A stretch of DNA of 64,000 nt from contig NW_025954986.1 in assembly GCF_022376445.1 (NCBI RefSeq), positions 1 through 64,000 of the forward strand, written 5' to 3'. Both the position numbers and the translations under genes were made by a program. Numbering within the stretch: the first letter of the stretch is position 1; every line of letters begins with the position of its first letter. Shown here one piece after another: positions 52,621 through 63,905 of the stretch. The notes below the pieces were generated by a model. That model was not told the DNA's origin, did no database searches, and worked only from the letters and a program-made list of their open reading frames with translations. Origin of the DNA: Fomitopsis serialis. Taxonomy: Eukaryota; Basidiomycota; Agaricomycetes; Polyporales; Fomitopsidaceae.

Positions 52621-54410
52621 ATGTCATCTCCCCCGCCCAATGGCCCTGTCGGGCGCAGGGTAGGGAGGATGAACACTCTCTTCTCACCTCACACACCCTC
52701 GAAGACCCAAGACACGAACGACCCCTTTCTCGCGCACTTCAAGGAGTTCGTTCGCGCACTGTCCCTCGAAGAAGACACTGCGGGTTGTCAACATGACCCA
52801 AGGAAGCAACTTCAATACTTAACCGATGATGACAACGTTGCACGGATTTACACAAGGGTGAGTAGTGTGTAACGATCTCGCGGACAGAGCCCTAATCTGG
52901 GGCACAGTGTACACGGTGTGGACCCCCTAACAAGGCGAAATTTCGCTATCTCAGTGGCCGTGTGGGCCCCCGTGAGCGCGACCTCATCCGTCGCATGAGC
53001 CGCATCACCACCGACCTTCGCAAGGCGGAGAAAGCTTCAGAGGCTCTGCAGAACAGGCAGAGTCGAGCTTTGGCCCGGGGTAAGCCTGACTCAAAGATCG
53101 ACCAGGATTTGGAGCGTGCAGCAGACGTCGTACGTGCACTTCAAGCCGAGAGGACAGGCTTAGACGAGGAAAGTCGCGTGTTCCGTCAACAACGGGAGGA
53201 AAAATCACTCGAGGGCCCTCCGAAACCGGATGGACAAGTGCGCAGGCTGCCGCACCACACTCTCTCCCCATCCGCTGCGGCCACTAGGCAACCCACACGC
53301 GACACCGGTGTCAACAATCTCTCTCATGCTCCGCCACTGCCTTCTGCCTCTCACCAGTTACATCCACCCCGGGCCCCTGCGCCGACTCGGACGCACGATG
53401 TCGGACAGACGGAGGTCTTGGGCGATGCTGACAGCAATTCGGATGGTTCAGAATCCTACTGGAAGGCCACGGACGACCGATTGCCTTCGCTTCTATCCAG
53501 CATGTCGCCCGACAACCGTCCGATCCCCATCCCACCATCTTCGCCTGTCAGTCTGGTGTCTTCGTCACCATCTCGGACTGTCGCCCGTCTTGGTCGTCTC
53601 CCTCGCGCGATAGCTGCGCACAATGCACCTGTGGCGACGCAGACCTCGTCTTCGCCGACAACTTCTCAGAAGGTACGTCACAATGTTTCTCTTGGGCATA
53701 GCACCATCTCATATTGATGTCGTCTCTTAGCCTCGTGGCATCAAACGCGGTCATACTCAGTCGGACGACTCGGACGTGATCGACCTCACCCTGGATTCTG
53801 ACAGCGATGCGGACGAGCAACGCGCCTCGTCACATGTGGCCTCACGACGCCGTCTGGGGAGTCGACCGTCACCACCGCCACAGCCTGAGCGACAACATTC
53901 ATTGCACAAAGCACCCCTTCCAAATGAATCGGATATCTTGTGGGTCTGGCAATACACGGAGGTATGTCACGGCTCGTCTTGCCAACAGTCTCCTAATACT
54001 GACCATCTATTGCGTAGAATGGAGAGCTCCCTGAGGGCGTTGTGTTCGACAAAACAGACCGGGACTCCTTCACATCGATCTGCACTAACTGGGGCCTCAA
54101 ACTTACTGATCCTATTGCAGTATGGATGAGCCCGGAACATGCCTGGAGATTCATGCACGTGGAGAATCTCGCCGACATTCCCTTCTGCATGCGCGAAGAC
54201 GATTTCATCATATGGGTGAAGTGGGGACTGCGGGATCTTCCCATGCTCGACGTCGTCGCGAGTAAGTCTCCGCGTTGTTTTGTGAAGAACTTCATTGACG
54301 AGTCTGTAGATGATATGAAACTCGTTGCTCCCAAGTGGCCGGACGCCGAAAGCATATGGCAAGCCCGAACTGAGTCAATCGAAGAGTACGACAAACAGTG
54401 GCGCTCGTGA
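52621..54410 (+). CDS. Element 2 cargo protein with SUMO-interaction-like motif
   Basis: Function unknown. Five exons: 52621-52857, 52908-53672, 53731-53961, 54018 to about 54259, and about 54309-54410. The N-terminal region has FLAHFKEFVRALSLEE; exon 2 opens with CTRCGPPNKAKF, a short CxxC site, then a coiled coil (MSRITTDLRKAEKASEALQN). A Pro/Ser-rich linker follows. Exon 3 has DVIDLTLDSDSD, which fits the hydrophobic core plus acidic run of a type-a SUMO-interaction motif. The C-terminal 130 residues look folded (WVWQYTE, CTNWGLKLTDPIAVW, PEHAWRFMHVENL, FIIWVKWGLRDLP). It is the last gene before the right TIR. No counterpart was recognised in element 1. Confidence 0.75.
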
Positions 54411-54589
54411 AGAGCTCGCCACCGTGACTATCTGAGGAACATAGACAGCGCGATTGTTAGATATTGTGCAACTGTACATTTATGATCTGTATTCAGTATC
54501 AATCCATTCCACCAGTTTCATATAGAAAAGTTTGTTCCCGAAGTTTGTTGATGCCGAATACTCAGGGCATGTATTAATTGTAAGTATAT
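54411..54589. other. 3' flank of SIM gene
   Basis: AT-rich, no feature recognised. Confidence 0.4.
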
Positions 54590-54943
54590 ATACAGTGAGT
54601 CATCTCATTGAGTACTCAGCACCACCCGGTTGCGAGTGAATACTCGGGTGGTGATGTGGATCTGCGAGTACTCAGACTGAACATGGTCCGTGAGTACTTG
54701 ACGAGCAACCATCGTCCGCGAGTACTCAGGGAGTGAGCCTCGCTGGCGAGTACTCAGGGAGCAACCCCTGCCCGTGAGTACTCAGGGAGTGAGCCTCGTC
54801 GGTGAGTACTTATGTGATCGTGAGTATTTGTGGTGCCACTGACATTACAAGTACTCATTCTATGGATGCTGTTCACGAGTACTCATGCCATGCACTCATC
54901 TATAAGCTCGTGAAGATAATACTCGTCGATGAGTAAATACTCG
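54590..54943 (-). repeat. Right TIR of element 2
   Basis: About ten GAGTACTC-type octamers, inverted relative to 41800-42110, with the same spacer sequences. The match is interrupted by unique insertions on both sides, so the arms are not identical. Confidence 0.85.
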
Positions 54944-54953
54944 TTGAATAGTA

Positions 54954-55334
54954 CCCGGCTTCCCTGCAACGGCTCCTCGGGAGGCTCGCCCGCCGTCCGA
55001 CCGCTCACAACTGCATGGACCGCCCCGTACTACCACAAACGTCAGGGACCGAAAGAGCGATATATGTGCGTACTTACCACACAATCAATGAACTCTCCAA
55101 GCTATAGGTGAATGGTTAGATTCCTGGACGAGCTTACATGAAGCCCTGGGTACTCACAATCTCCTCTGCCAGCGCCGCCTCATCCTCCTGCCTCACCAAA
55201 CCATTCCCCATCATCTTCAGAAGCTTGGCGTTCGTGATTTCCAGGAAATGATTGAGGTGGGGGCGAGGCATTCTTAGGCCGGCAGGAGCCGGCGCGGTTG
55301 CTGACGTGGCGGGGGTGGTAGACGCGGCAGACAT
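54954..55334 (-). pseudogene. 5' exons of the accessory gene split by element 2
   Basis: ATG at 55334 (MSAASTTPATSATAPAPAG). Exon 1 contains RPHLNHFLEITNAKLLKMMG and ends at a GTGAGT donor near 55157; exon 2 LGEFIDCV (about 55084-55107); exon 3 YGAVHAVVSGRTAGEPPEEP reaches the element 2 border. All introns are phase 0. The continuation is at 41789 leftward. Both sides of element 2 also create a chance ORF start MSKYSLNS from the TIR end itself. Confidence 0.7.
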
Positions 55335-55595
55335 GGCAAAGCAAAAATCGAGCAGGGGCCGAAGCAAGCGTGGAGGTGCAGCGGAGAGGAGCCGGGATGA
55401 GAGAACGCGACGGTGAACGCGGAGACAAAGGAAGAAGAGCGCCGGCGATCACGAACTTAGCAGCCACACTGCAGCCACACGGCTCACGTGACTCCGGTTA
55501 TGCCGCGGGAGCGCTAATGGGCGATCAACTTGGTGATCGCTCGCCACACCTCTTCCTCCTGACCACTTGCGTATCCTCAACCCATCGTATCGACA
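55335..55595. promoter_or_regulatory. Bidirectional promoter region
   Basis: 261 bp between two divergent ATGs (55334 minus, 55596 plus). It contains CACGTGAC near 55485 and a GGGCGATC..GGTGATC pair near 55520, but no clear TATA box. Confidence 0.45.
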
Positions 55596-56634
55596 ATGGC
55601 CAAGCAAGGTATGTCCCCGGCCCAATCGCCGGGGCCTACCACTCACAACTCTTCTTCCAGCCTCTCGCAAGAAAACCGGCGGCCGTGACGTGTCAACTCG
55701 TCGGCAGGGATCGCGTGGCGGCCGGAACGCCCGCCAAGCATCGAGAAGCCCAATCGGGCTTGATGATGAGGTACGTACCGCCGCGATCTGCTCATCACGC
55801 TCAAGTTGACGCATCCTCGGTAGCCGATTCACCCTGCGCCGGGTCCCAATGTTCACGGAGCTAATACGGGTGCCGGTCACAGTGGCGGGCAGGCTGTCCC
55901 CGGCCGACTATTCAGCATTCCGAAGGAAGAGCCCGGCCGACTCTTCAACATTCCCAAGGAAGAGCCCGGCCGACTTTTCAATATTCCGAAGGAAGAGCCT
56001 GCAGATGCGATTCTGGTATGTGGACTCATGCCGAGTAATTGAGCAATACTAACCTCCGCTACCTACCAGCCAATTGCCACCCACGCAGCATCCGGCCGGA
56101 ATGTTCACGGACCGAGGACAGATGCCGGTGGCAGTGGGGAACCAATCGCCCCGGGCAAGTTCTTCAACATTCCAAAGGAAGAGGATGTGGAGATGGCCGT
56201 GGTACGTGTATTCTCGCCGAGCAGTTCAGCCTCATACTGACGGAAGCTGCTGCTAGCCTATTGCAGGTCCAGAGCGTGCTCGCTCGGCGTCGGTGGCTCC
56301 ACGCCTATTTGGAATCCCGATGGAAGTTGATTCGGACGTTGGTACCGACAAGAAGGTGAGTCTCGGTTGAATGTTGACGGTGTGCATGTACTCACCAACA
56401 TGCGCATAGGTGCCTGTCGAGTCGCCGCTGGCGACGGTGAGAAGGGGAGGAAGCTTGTTCGGCATCCCAACGGAGGATGAGATACCGGTAAGTTCAATGG
56501 TCTGTTCACAATGATTTTCGCTTATTTCCTGCCAGCAGGACATGGATCCGCTTGTCGCGAAGATGTTGGCAACAACACTAGCATCGCGGGCCGGGAGCTC
56601 CGTTGCACGTAGTGTTGCCGAGGTTCAGTCCTGA
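55596..56634 (+). CDS. Short-linear-motif repeat protein (LFxIPxE x6), truncated by hAT
   Basis: Not recognised. Seven exons with good borders: 55596-55608, 55661-55770, 55824-56015, 56070-56201, 56257-56355, 56410-56487, 56536-56634; all joins keep frame and give 240 aa. After a basic N-terminus (KKTGGRDVSTRRQGSRGG) the protein carries six copies of a motif close to G-x-L-F-x-I-P-x-E: three in exon 3 (GRLFSIPKEEP, GRLFNIPKEEP twice) and one each in exons 4 (GKFFNIPKEED), 5 (PRLFGIPMEVD) and 6 (GSLFGIPTEDE). Such spaced, charged-flanked motifs suggest docking sites for a partner. The last residues and stop come from the hAT terminus that begins about 56610, so the original C-terminus is lost. 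Divergent from the CxxC gene at 55334. Confidence 0.72.
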
Positions 56635-59600
56635 ACCTCCACGAACCGGTCACAAACCTGGACCGAACCAGGGTTCAGGTTCAAGGTCCGACACAGCGAT
56701 AGGACCGGACCTATGGTTCGGTTTAGAGTTCTGACACTGCCAGACCCTTCTGGACCGTCTCGGACCGGTTCCGAACCGTTCCGACACCGGGCAGTAAGCT
56801 CCGGTCGAAGCATCACATGGCGAAAAGTCTAAGTTGTAAGTTTGAACTCCGCGTCACTGCTTGCTCCTCGCCCGCATGTGCTATCTGCTCCGCCTCCACA
56901 TGCTCACGACGAAGGCAAAACTGAATCAATACTGAACGCCGAAGGAAAGGTATGCTGACCAATCATCTCTCGCATCTGTGTTCACAGCTCTGTATGCAAT
57001 ATATTGACCACTAGCTTGTCACCCAAATTCAAGTTCTTGCTTCCCAATTTATCGTAGTAGGTAGTCGAGACGAGACATAGTATGCGAACATAATTGAAGA
57101 CACAGAAGAGAAGCTTGACATTGTCTTCAAAACACCACAAATGCCCAGCGAACGAGAAGCGGCAGATCGGCATGTTTTATCGGTATGATTTCATTGGATG
57201 GGTACAAATTCTAGCACTGCACCCGTGCCATCACTGGATATTCGCTGTCAGTGCTCGTAGCAACAGGCGGGTGTGCAGAATTGTCTTAGTAGTCTCGAGA
57301 ACATAAAGGGCCAGGTGCGACATGTCACACTCGTAGCAATCCCCCTTGCCCATCATGACTCACTCCGCGACTGGCGCAGACGGCAAGCTCAAAGATGCAG
57401 ACGAAATTGAGTGGTTCAATTCTGAGACTGACGAAACCCCCATCTCAGGTCCTTCAAGTTCTGTACCTCCGAAGCCGCCACAAGCAGGACGATCCGCCAG
57501 GGCCAGCCGCATATTGAATGCATTCGACCTCCTCGGAAAAGCGCCAGCCAGCAAGATTGCGGGTGCACGCCGCTCGTCACGAACTACAAGGCCATCTGCC
57601 AGGGCGGTCGATCCCGACAATGCAGCACGCTCAGGCTCTACTCATACAACCCGAGGTAAAAGACGGGCTACTGACAGTGACGACGGAAACGATAGTCATC
57701 GTCCCTCAGCCAAACGTCGGGCTCCATCTAGCCCAGTGGCCAGCTCTGACGATGAAGCTCGTGGACCATCTCGCTCGTCGACGCATGCATCATCCACCGG
57801 TCGTGCGAACACTGGCGGCGAGCCAAGTATTGATGACGGTGTTGGGAGTGAGCTTGGAGACGACGAGGATGATGAGGTTCTTGAAGACGATGAGGATGGT
57901 GCACTGGCATTGAATGCGAAGGATCGCGAGGTACGTAATTCATTGTTATGTTCGAAGGTGTTCCAATATCTAAGCTACAATATATGATGCCATCGCAGGA
58001 GCGCAAGCTCGCACGGACCCGGAAGGCTGATCGCACTGCGGACGTGAAAACAATCTTCACGTACGGCGTCGAGAAGGATGGTGATACTGGAGAGAAGGTT
58101 GCTGGTCACTGGTGCTCTGTCTGCAAGTATGTGTTTGCATTCTACTGTCTTCTTCCAACTCATTCATGTGCGTTAACCTCTACAGGAAACTCGGCTTTTC
58201 AAAGAAACAGGCTTTTCTCAAAGGCAATGTTTCTAGTCGCCGTACACATATTCAGAGGTATGCGGCGACTCGGATATCAGTAGTTCATTTTGCTGACCAA
58301 TCAGTACGTGCATCAGAAACCCGAAAACACATTATCCCGTGTACCGAGATCGCTGCGCAAAGGCTGGCATACCAATGCATCCTCGCGCTATTCCCCAGGA
58401 TGAAGAAGCAAAGCTGTACGTTTCAGTGCATCATGTAGCATCTCAAAGTGACTTACATGGCGTGTACGACCTCAGCAAGCAGACAACCCTGGATGACAAG
58501 CTCGAACCAGGACCTCCGCCTTTCAGCTCGGAAGGACTGCTAGAGTACATCATCGAATTGATAGTATGTGAAGACGAGGTACGCTTTATCACATATGTTG
58601 CCATAGACGTGAGCCTCACTCATTTTCCTAGGCATTCCAGCTTGTCGATAAGGGCGCATTCCGGCGGCTCCTCAAGTATTTGCGGCCGAGCCTCAAAGAG
58701 CGAGACATTCCTCATCGCACCAAAGTTCGCGAAGCGATCCTCGAAAAGGCACGGAAGGCTATTGACGTGATTCGGGACAAGTACAAAGTGAGTGTCTCTC
58801 GCTTTTGGGCACTTTCAAGCTCGTTCTCATACTTGCATTTGTGAAGAACATTCCGGGCCAATTCTCGCTCACATTCGATTCTTGGACGAATGGCGAGACG
58901 TACCTGTCAATTACGTGCCATTATATTGACGCGCCACCCGATCGCCCGCACGATTGGTTCCTTAGGAGCGATCAGCTCGCGTTCACAGGGCTGGAAGGTA
59001 ATCACAGTGGGAAGAATCTATCGAAATACCTAGTACGGACTGTCAAGCGCTATGGCATTATGGACAAGGTGAGCGAGGCGCTTTTGTCGTGCTACCGAGA
59101 TTTTTACTAACAGCCCACAACAGATCGGATGGATCACAGCTGACAATGCCACGAACAACGACACTGCCGTCAAGGCATTTGCGAAAGTTATTGATCCTAG
59201 ACGACGGTGGTGGGATCCGAAGGAACGGCGGCTAATGTAGGAGCTTCACCGGGCACCCAGTGCCTTTGCTAAGTACCGTGTAATGCTGATGACCATGTTG
59301 TACAGGTGTCTGGAGCATGCGGTACATCTCGGAGCCAAGCACTTCACGAGGACGATCGCGCCTACGCTCGGCGAACCGCTCTTGCGAAAGATACGCAGGG
59401 TTTTTCGCAAGGCCCAGCTCGGCAATCCTGACGATGACGAGATCGACTTAGACGAGCTAGACAAGGAGCTCGGCGAGCTAGGTTTGGATGATGATGGCGA
59501 CCTCTTCGGTGACGATGATGAGGCTGAGGATGCCGAGGACTTTGACATTGGTGATGCTGTCGGCAAGGCACTTGCACTCGTCGCTCAGGTTCTCGATCAA

Positions 59601-61100
59601 TACTAATCTCCTCCACAATGACATTATGCTGATAAACTCGCCAACAGATACGAAAATCACCTCAAGCCAAGGCATATTTTCGTGAGACATGCAAGGAGGT
59701 CAATGTACCCGTGCTACAGCTGCTTTTATGGATCCGAACGCGCTGGGCATCTCTGTTCAACTTCCTTGACAGGATTCTTGACGTCCGCAAGGTTCGTTTC
59801 AGTATACAACAATTGATGATTGAGTCGGACTTACCTGTGATTCAATAGGCTGTTGATCGGTTCACGCGTCTCGCAGACGTCACAGATGCTGTCCCAAAAC
59901 TCAAAGGGAAGGAGTACTCCGACTTCGCTCTCAGCGATCGGGAATGGCAGTATCTAGAGCTTGTGCACCACGTCTTGCAGGTGCGTGCAAGATATTATTT
60001 CTAGAGCGCAAGAGATGTACTCATTGCTATGACTCACAGGAGCCTGCCGAAGCTCACCAAACATTCTCGTCGGTCAAATATCCTACGCTATGGGCAGCCA
60101 TACCTGTCCTCGAATCACTGCAAGACAGCTGGGAGAACCTAGCGAAAGACAAGCGATACGCTGTCCTGAAGGACGCCATTCGCGCTGGTTTGACCAACCT
60201 CGGCAAGTGGTATCGTAAGACGGATACAAGCGGTGCATATTTCATCTCGCATGGTGCGCTTCCCTACTGCTATATTTTTCGTCTCGCAATGTTTACAAGA
60301 TCACGTCGATGTCAGTGCTCGATCCACGGTGGAAGCTGGCATATGTCACCGACAAATGGGATAGAGAATGGGTCGAGACGGCTAGGCGACGCATGGAGGC
60401 CGAGGTGTGTCTTAAGTGCCAGCATGCTGCCCTCCATTTCACTAATACTCATGCTAGTTCGATCGCTATCATGCTGCTCACGCCTCGCAGCCACAAAGTG
60501 CTGCTCAACCCGTTCCGTCCACGTCTTCAAGTGAGTACATTCTCGTTCAAGCACATCCATGAGCTAATAGACGAGGTGCATCCTAGCATCCTCGAAGCCG
60601 AAGCACTATGGCTACAGCTGGATGATGAATGCAGTACGTGGTAGAACACAGGCTGAACATCAGAACAGAGGCCCTCGATATGAACTGGAAGCTTATCTGA
60701 GCAGTCCACTGGAATCTGTTGAGGACTCGGACATCGTTCGTTGGTGGGGGGTAAGGACAGATCATTAGCCCCGAGCACATACATCGCTGACGCATTGCTC
60801 AAGCACCACTCTCAAGAATACCCAACACTGGCTTGCATGGCTCGGGACTACCTCGCAATTCAAGGCTCTGCTGTCGCGGCCGAGCGATCTTTCTCCAGCG
60901 GCGGCATAACCGGGACTGCACGCCGGAACAGGTTGAAAACCCATATCTTCGAGGCCCTGCAACTCCTGAAGAGCGCGTACCGCAACGGGCACCTGTCTGC
61001 GAAGTACGAGGTCGAGGAGATGGTGAAGTCACTGAATGAACTGATTGCAGACTCGGAGAGCGAGGACGAGTATGACTCTGATTCTGTATAGCAGATGGGA
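56610..61100 (+). mobile_element. hAT element, 5' end found, 3' end not found
   Basis: TAGTGTTGCC at 56610 is a typical hAT terminus and is followed by dense GGTTC, GAACC and GGACCG motifs to about 56800, usual subterminal repeats. The 8 bp before it (GTTGCACG) would be the duplication. No inverted GGCAACACTA and no second GTTGCACG was found downstream of the transposase, so the right end is truncated, diverged or missed. Nothing else is seen between 56810 and 57354 apart from ACATAAAGGG near 57301, a possible TATA element. Confidence 0.7.
57355..61091 (+). CDS. hAT-family transposase
   Basis: Cut-and-paste transposase of the hAT superfamily. ATG at 57355 (MTHSATGADGK). Order: disordered charged N-terminus; BED-type zinc finger (VKTIFTYG, HWCSVCK, then LGFSKKQAFLKG..RRTHIQ); AFRRLLKYLRPSLKERDIPHR helix; RNase H-like core opening FSLTFDSWTNGETYLSITCH and DKIGWITADNATNNDTAV with CLEHAVHLGAKHF; an acidic insertion (DDDEIDLDELDKELGELGLD); LLLWIRTRWASLFNFLDRIL; and the C-terminal dimerisation region (HHSQEYPTLACMARDYLAIQ, AAERSFSSGGITGTARRNRL). 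About 12 introns of around 50 nt. Frame could be followed to the TAG at 61089-61091 except for some uncertainty near 60540-60720. Expected catalytic D and E positions are in recognisable surroundings; possibly functional. Confidence 0.9.
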
Positions 61101-62880
61101 GTCCTGTTAGTACGAGTACAATACAGTATAACATATTCACGTCCCTGCATGCTGTCCGAATACCAACCACCAACGATACAGTGCAGCCCGCACACCGCCG
61201 CGATGCATGCGCGGTGCAATGTGAAGCGCCCGATGCAAGGTGGTGTTGACGTGGGCATTGAGCATGGGGGATGATTCTCTAAGCTCTGGATTCACCACAG
61301 ACATCTAGCAGTATGTATCTTATATGTGTATGTACATTTTCGCGACCCTCACATAGGATGTGCTGACGAGGAAGGGTGTTGCTCCCGCGGCAGTGCTTGA
61401 CGCTTGTGAGCGCTTGAAATCTGCCGTTGAGTCCGAGTCGCGCCCTTGGTCTCGCCGGCGAGTCAACCTCTATCGACCTGCACCACATCCCTTAGCCTGA
61501 TCGCTGAGCTCGTCACTGCCGTCTTCGTCTGCGCGCACCCGCACTCCCCGATGATCCTGCACACATCCCAAACGTACGTCTACCAGGCGCTTTTCTCGCC
61601 GCTCTAGCCCGACCTCATAGCAATCTGCTTGACAGACGGAACGTCAACCTCTTCGACCTCTGCGCGCCCACGTTAGCTACCTCGACATCGACGCCAAGGT
61701 CGGTTCCATGACCGCTGATACAACATCTACGTCTACAACCAGGGCGCGTAGGAGTACACCGACTGCGATGGCCTCCACTTGGCCACCTCACGTCTTCTGG
61801 CGTCACGTCGGTCTTCGAGATTGCCGCGAACAACATCGACCGCGATATGCTTGGCAAGCCCGCTTATGCCACCGATGCGAGCAAAGGACACACGCCGACA
61901 CCCTATCCCCTATCCACCCACTACGAACAGCCTCGTGTGGTATCTGCCGGTTGCTCTGGCCCCTCTGGGAGGCCGAGTGATTAGTGCTGTACCAATGAGG
62001 GGCTGCCGTACGCCATCCTACCAGCCATCGCGCCAACATAGCGACCACTGCGAGGATACCAGCCCTGGCGAACAAATCGAAATCCCGACACGGAACTGCG
62101 AGCACGCAGGCGCAAACACGCTCGACGAGCGTACCGTTCGCGCGTAAGGACAGGGGAGGGCAAGGAGAGGAAGATGGGCAAGGGGAGGATGGTCGGCGAG
62201 GACGAGATGGACACCGCCGGGCCACGGCAACGCAATGCACACGCCGGCGGCGAGCACGCAGGGCGAATGCCTTGTGTGCAAACGCAGCCAACGAGTAGAC
62301 CGCGGGCGAGGGTGCAGGCAATGGCGATGGCGATGTGGAGGGCACTGGTGAACGTGCGATTAGGGCGAAGGTGTGGCTGAGCACGAGCGCGAGGACGAGT
62401 GGATGGTCGGAATGGGCGGGCGCGAGGGCAAACGAGCGAGGAGGAGGGCAAACGGAAAAGAGGGTGAGAGGAGGGCGGGTGGAGGGCAACGAGGGTACGG
62501 CCAGAAGGGCCCCCAAACAGGTGAGTGCCTACTTGTCGGCTGCAGACCGCCAGCCCCACCATCTGCGAACGCAGCCACGGCTTCCACGAGCCCCTCCTCA
62601 CCATCCACGATCCCGGGCGTCCCGCGCACGGGCCTGTCGCGCCTGACGCGCCGAGCACGAACGCGGCGCGTAAGAGTCCGCCCCCTCGCGGTCCCGACGG
62701 ACCATGGCCCATTGCCCGCACCGCGCACAAACAGGCCAAGTACACGCGCGACACGCAAAAGCCCGCGCGGGCACGCTCCGCCCTCAGGTCCGTGGTTTGT
62801 CGGCCCTCTCGCCCGCCCGCCCGCTTCAAGTTGCCCTCTCACGCCCGCCTACCTGCCTCTCGTGGCCGCCCGCTGACCTT
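61092..62880. other. Long region without a convincing gene
   Basis: Scattered plus-strand stretches look once-coding (FEIAANNIDRDMLGKPAY near 61820-61870, YNIYVYNQGA near 61715) but are cut by stops and frame changes; no family recognised. From 62140 to 62840 the DNA is GC-rich with GGAGGGCAAGGAG-type purine runs that leave long open frames on the minus strand (61981-62829), composed of Pro/Ala/Arg/Ser and cysteine and not gene-like. Confidence 0.5.
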
Positions 62881-63010
62881 CTCGCGCCCACACGCCCGCC
62901 CGCCGTCTCGCGCCCACACGCCCATCGTCTCGTGCCCACACGCCTGCCGTCTCGCGCCCACACGCCCATCGTCTCGTGCCCACACGCCTGCCGTCTCGCG
63001 CCCACACGCC
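62881..63010 (+). repeat. Minisatellite CGCCCACACGCC..GTCTCG
   Basis: Six or so units of about 20 bp, alternating CGCCCACACGCCCATCGTCT and CGTGCCCACACGCCTGCCGT. It joins directly to further CCCGCCC-rich DNA up to 63230. Confidence 0.85.
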
Positions 63011-63239
63011 CGCTATTGCCCTCTCGCCCGTCCACCTGCTTATTCGCCGGTCCACCTACCCGCCTGTTTGTCTGCCCACGCACTCCGATTCGCACTCCCT
63101 CTTGCCCACAACCCCTGTCGCATGCGCTCTGTCGCCCGTGCACCCGCTCGGCCGGCTGGCTACCCACTCGCCCGTGCGATCGACCACGCGATCGCCCACT
63201 GGTCCATGCGCCCACTTGCCCGCCCATCTACTTACCCGT

Positions 63240-63905
63240 GGACCCATGCAAGTCCTCGCTCATCGACAAGATCAAGAAGGCCTCGCGCGAGTTCGTCGTG
63301 CTCTTCCTGCAGGTGCTCGTCGACGGTCGGCTTACGGACCCGGGCCAAAGCCGCGTGGTCGACTTTCGCAATACCATCATCATCATGACGATAGACCTCT
63401 GCGCGACGTTCCTCCACGGCATGGGCGACAGCCCCGCCAGACCCGAGACGCGCGAACTGGCCCTGGGTGCAATCCGCGTGCATTCCCCCTGCCCCCCGAG
63501 TTCATCAACCGGATCGACGGCATCATCTTCCGCAGCTCTCTCAGAAGATTGTCCTCAAGATTGTCGACCTCCGGCTTCAGGAGGTGCAGGACGGCCTCGT
63601 GGAGGGCAAGATGGCCGTCGACCTCGACCCCGCCGCGAAGCAGGACCTCGTCTCGATCGGGTATCCACCCGTGTACGCTCACACCCACTGACCCGCGTGA
63701 TTCAGAGTGAGGTCCTTGACCCGCTTTCCATGGTCATCCTTGGGGACCGCGTGCACGAAGGTGAAACGGTCGAGGCACCCTTCGACGGCCCGCAGAACCG
63801 CCTCCAGATCGTGCCCACCCACAAGGCGAGCGCGGATAACACGGACGTCGACTACGACGACATTGAATATATCGAGATGAGGGACATGAACGTGTACACA
63901 TCCTG
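63240..63905 (+). pseudogene. Relic of Hsp78/ClpB-type AAA+ disaggregase, C-terminal part
   Basis: Plus strand, three frames in turn. Frame 1: FLQVLVDGRLTDPG and VDFRNTIIIMT, the region after Walker B of the second AAA+ module (63300-63395). Frame 2: PPEFINRIDGI (about 63496-63530). Frame 3: KIVLKIVDLRLQEVQDGLVE and AAKQDLVSIGYPPVY (63549-63678). Frame 1 again: PLTRVIQSEVLDPLSMVILG and the C-terminal end DGPQNRLQIVP, stop at 63903-63905. Sequence order and spacing follow mitochondrial Hsp78/ClpB. At least three frame changes, loss of the expected TSNLG, and no N-terminal half upstream make it a pseudogene fragment. Fusion to the minisatellite suggests a duplicated piece. Confidence 0.8.

Larger units (their letters stand above)
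41800..54943. mobile_element. Element 2: 13.1-kb KDZ transposon with GAGTACTC-rich TIRs
   Basis: Inverted ends GAGTATTTACTC at 41801 and GAGTAAATACTC ending 54942, followed inward by arrays of GAGTACTC. Inside: KDZ transposase (42134-45814, -), a doubtful small gene, family B (47789-49978), family A (50293-52143) and a SUMO-interaction-motif gene (52621-54410), the last three reading toward the right end. Outside, TACTATTCAA continues as inverted repeat for ten more bases, so the exact border and TSD are uncertain; TACTATT and TAGTATT would be a seven-base duplication with one mismatch. The element interrupts the minus-strand gene whose parts lie at 39345-41789 and 54954-55334. Confidence 0.82.

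Noticed and set aside
8519..54410. TET/JBP dioxygenase cargo, known to be linked to some fungal KDZ elements
   Set aside because: No 2-oxoglutarate dioxygenase HxD..H..R pattern was found in any cargo gene here.
61981..62829. 282-codon minus-strand frame and overlapping long frames
   Set aside because: GC-rich low-complexity DNA; Pro/Ala/Arg/Ser/Cys composition, several frames open at once, no motif.
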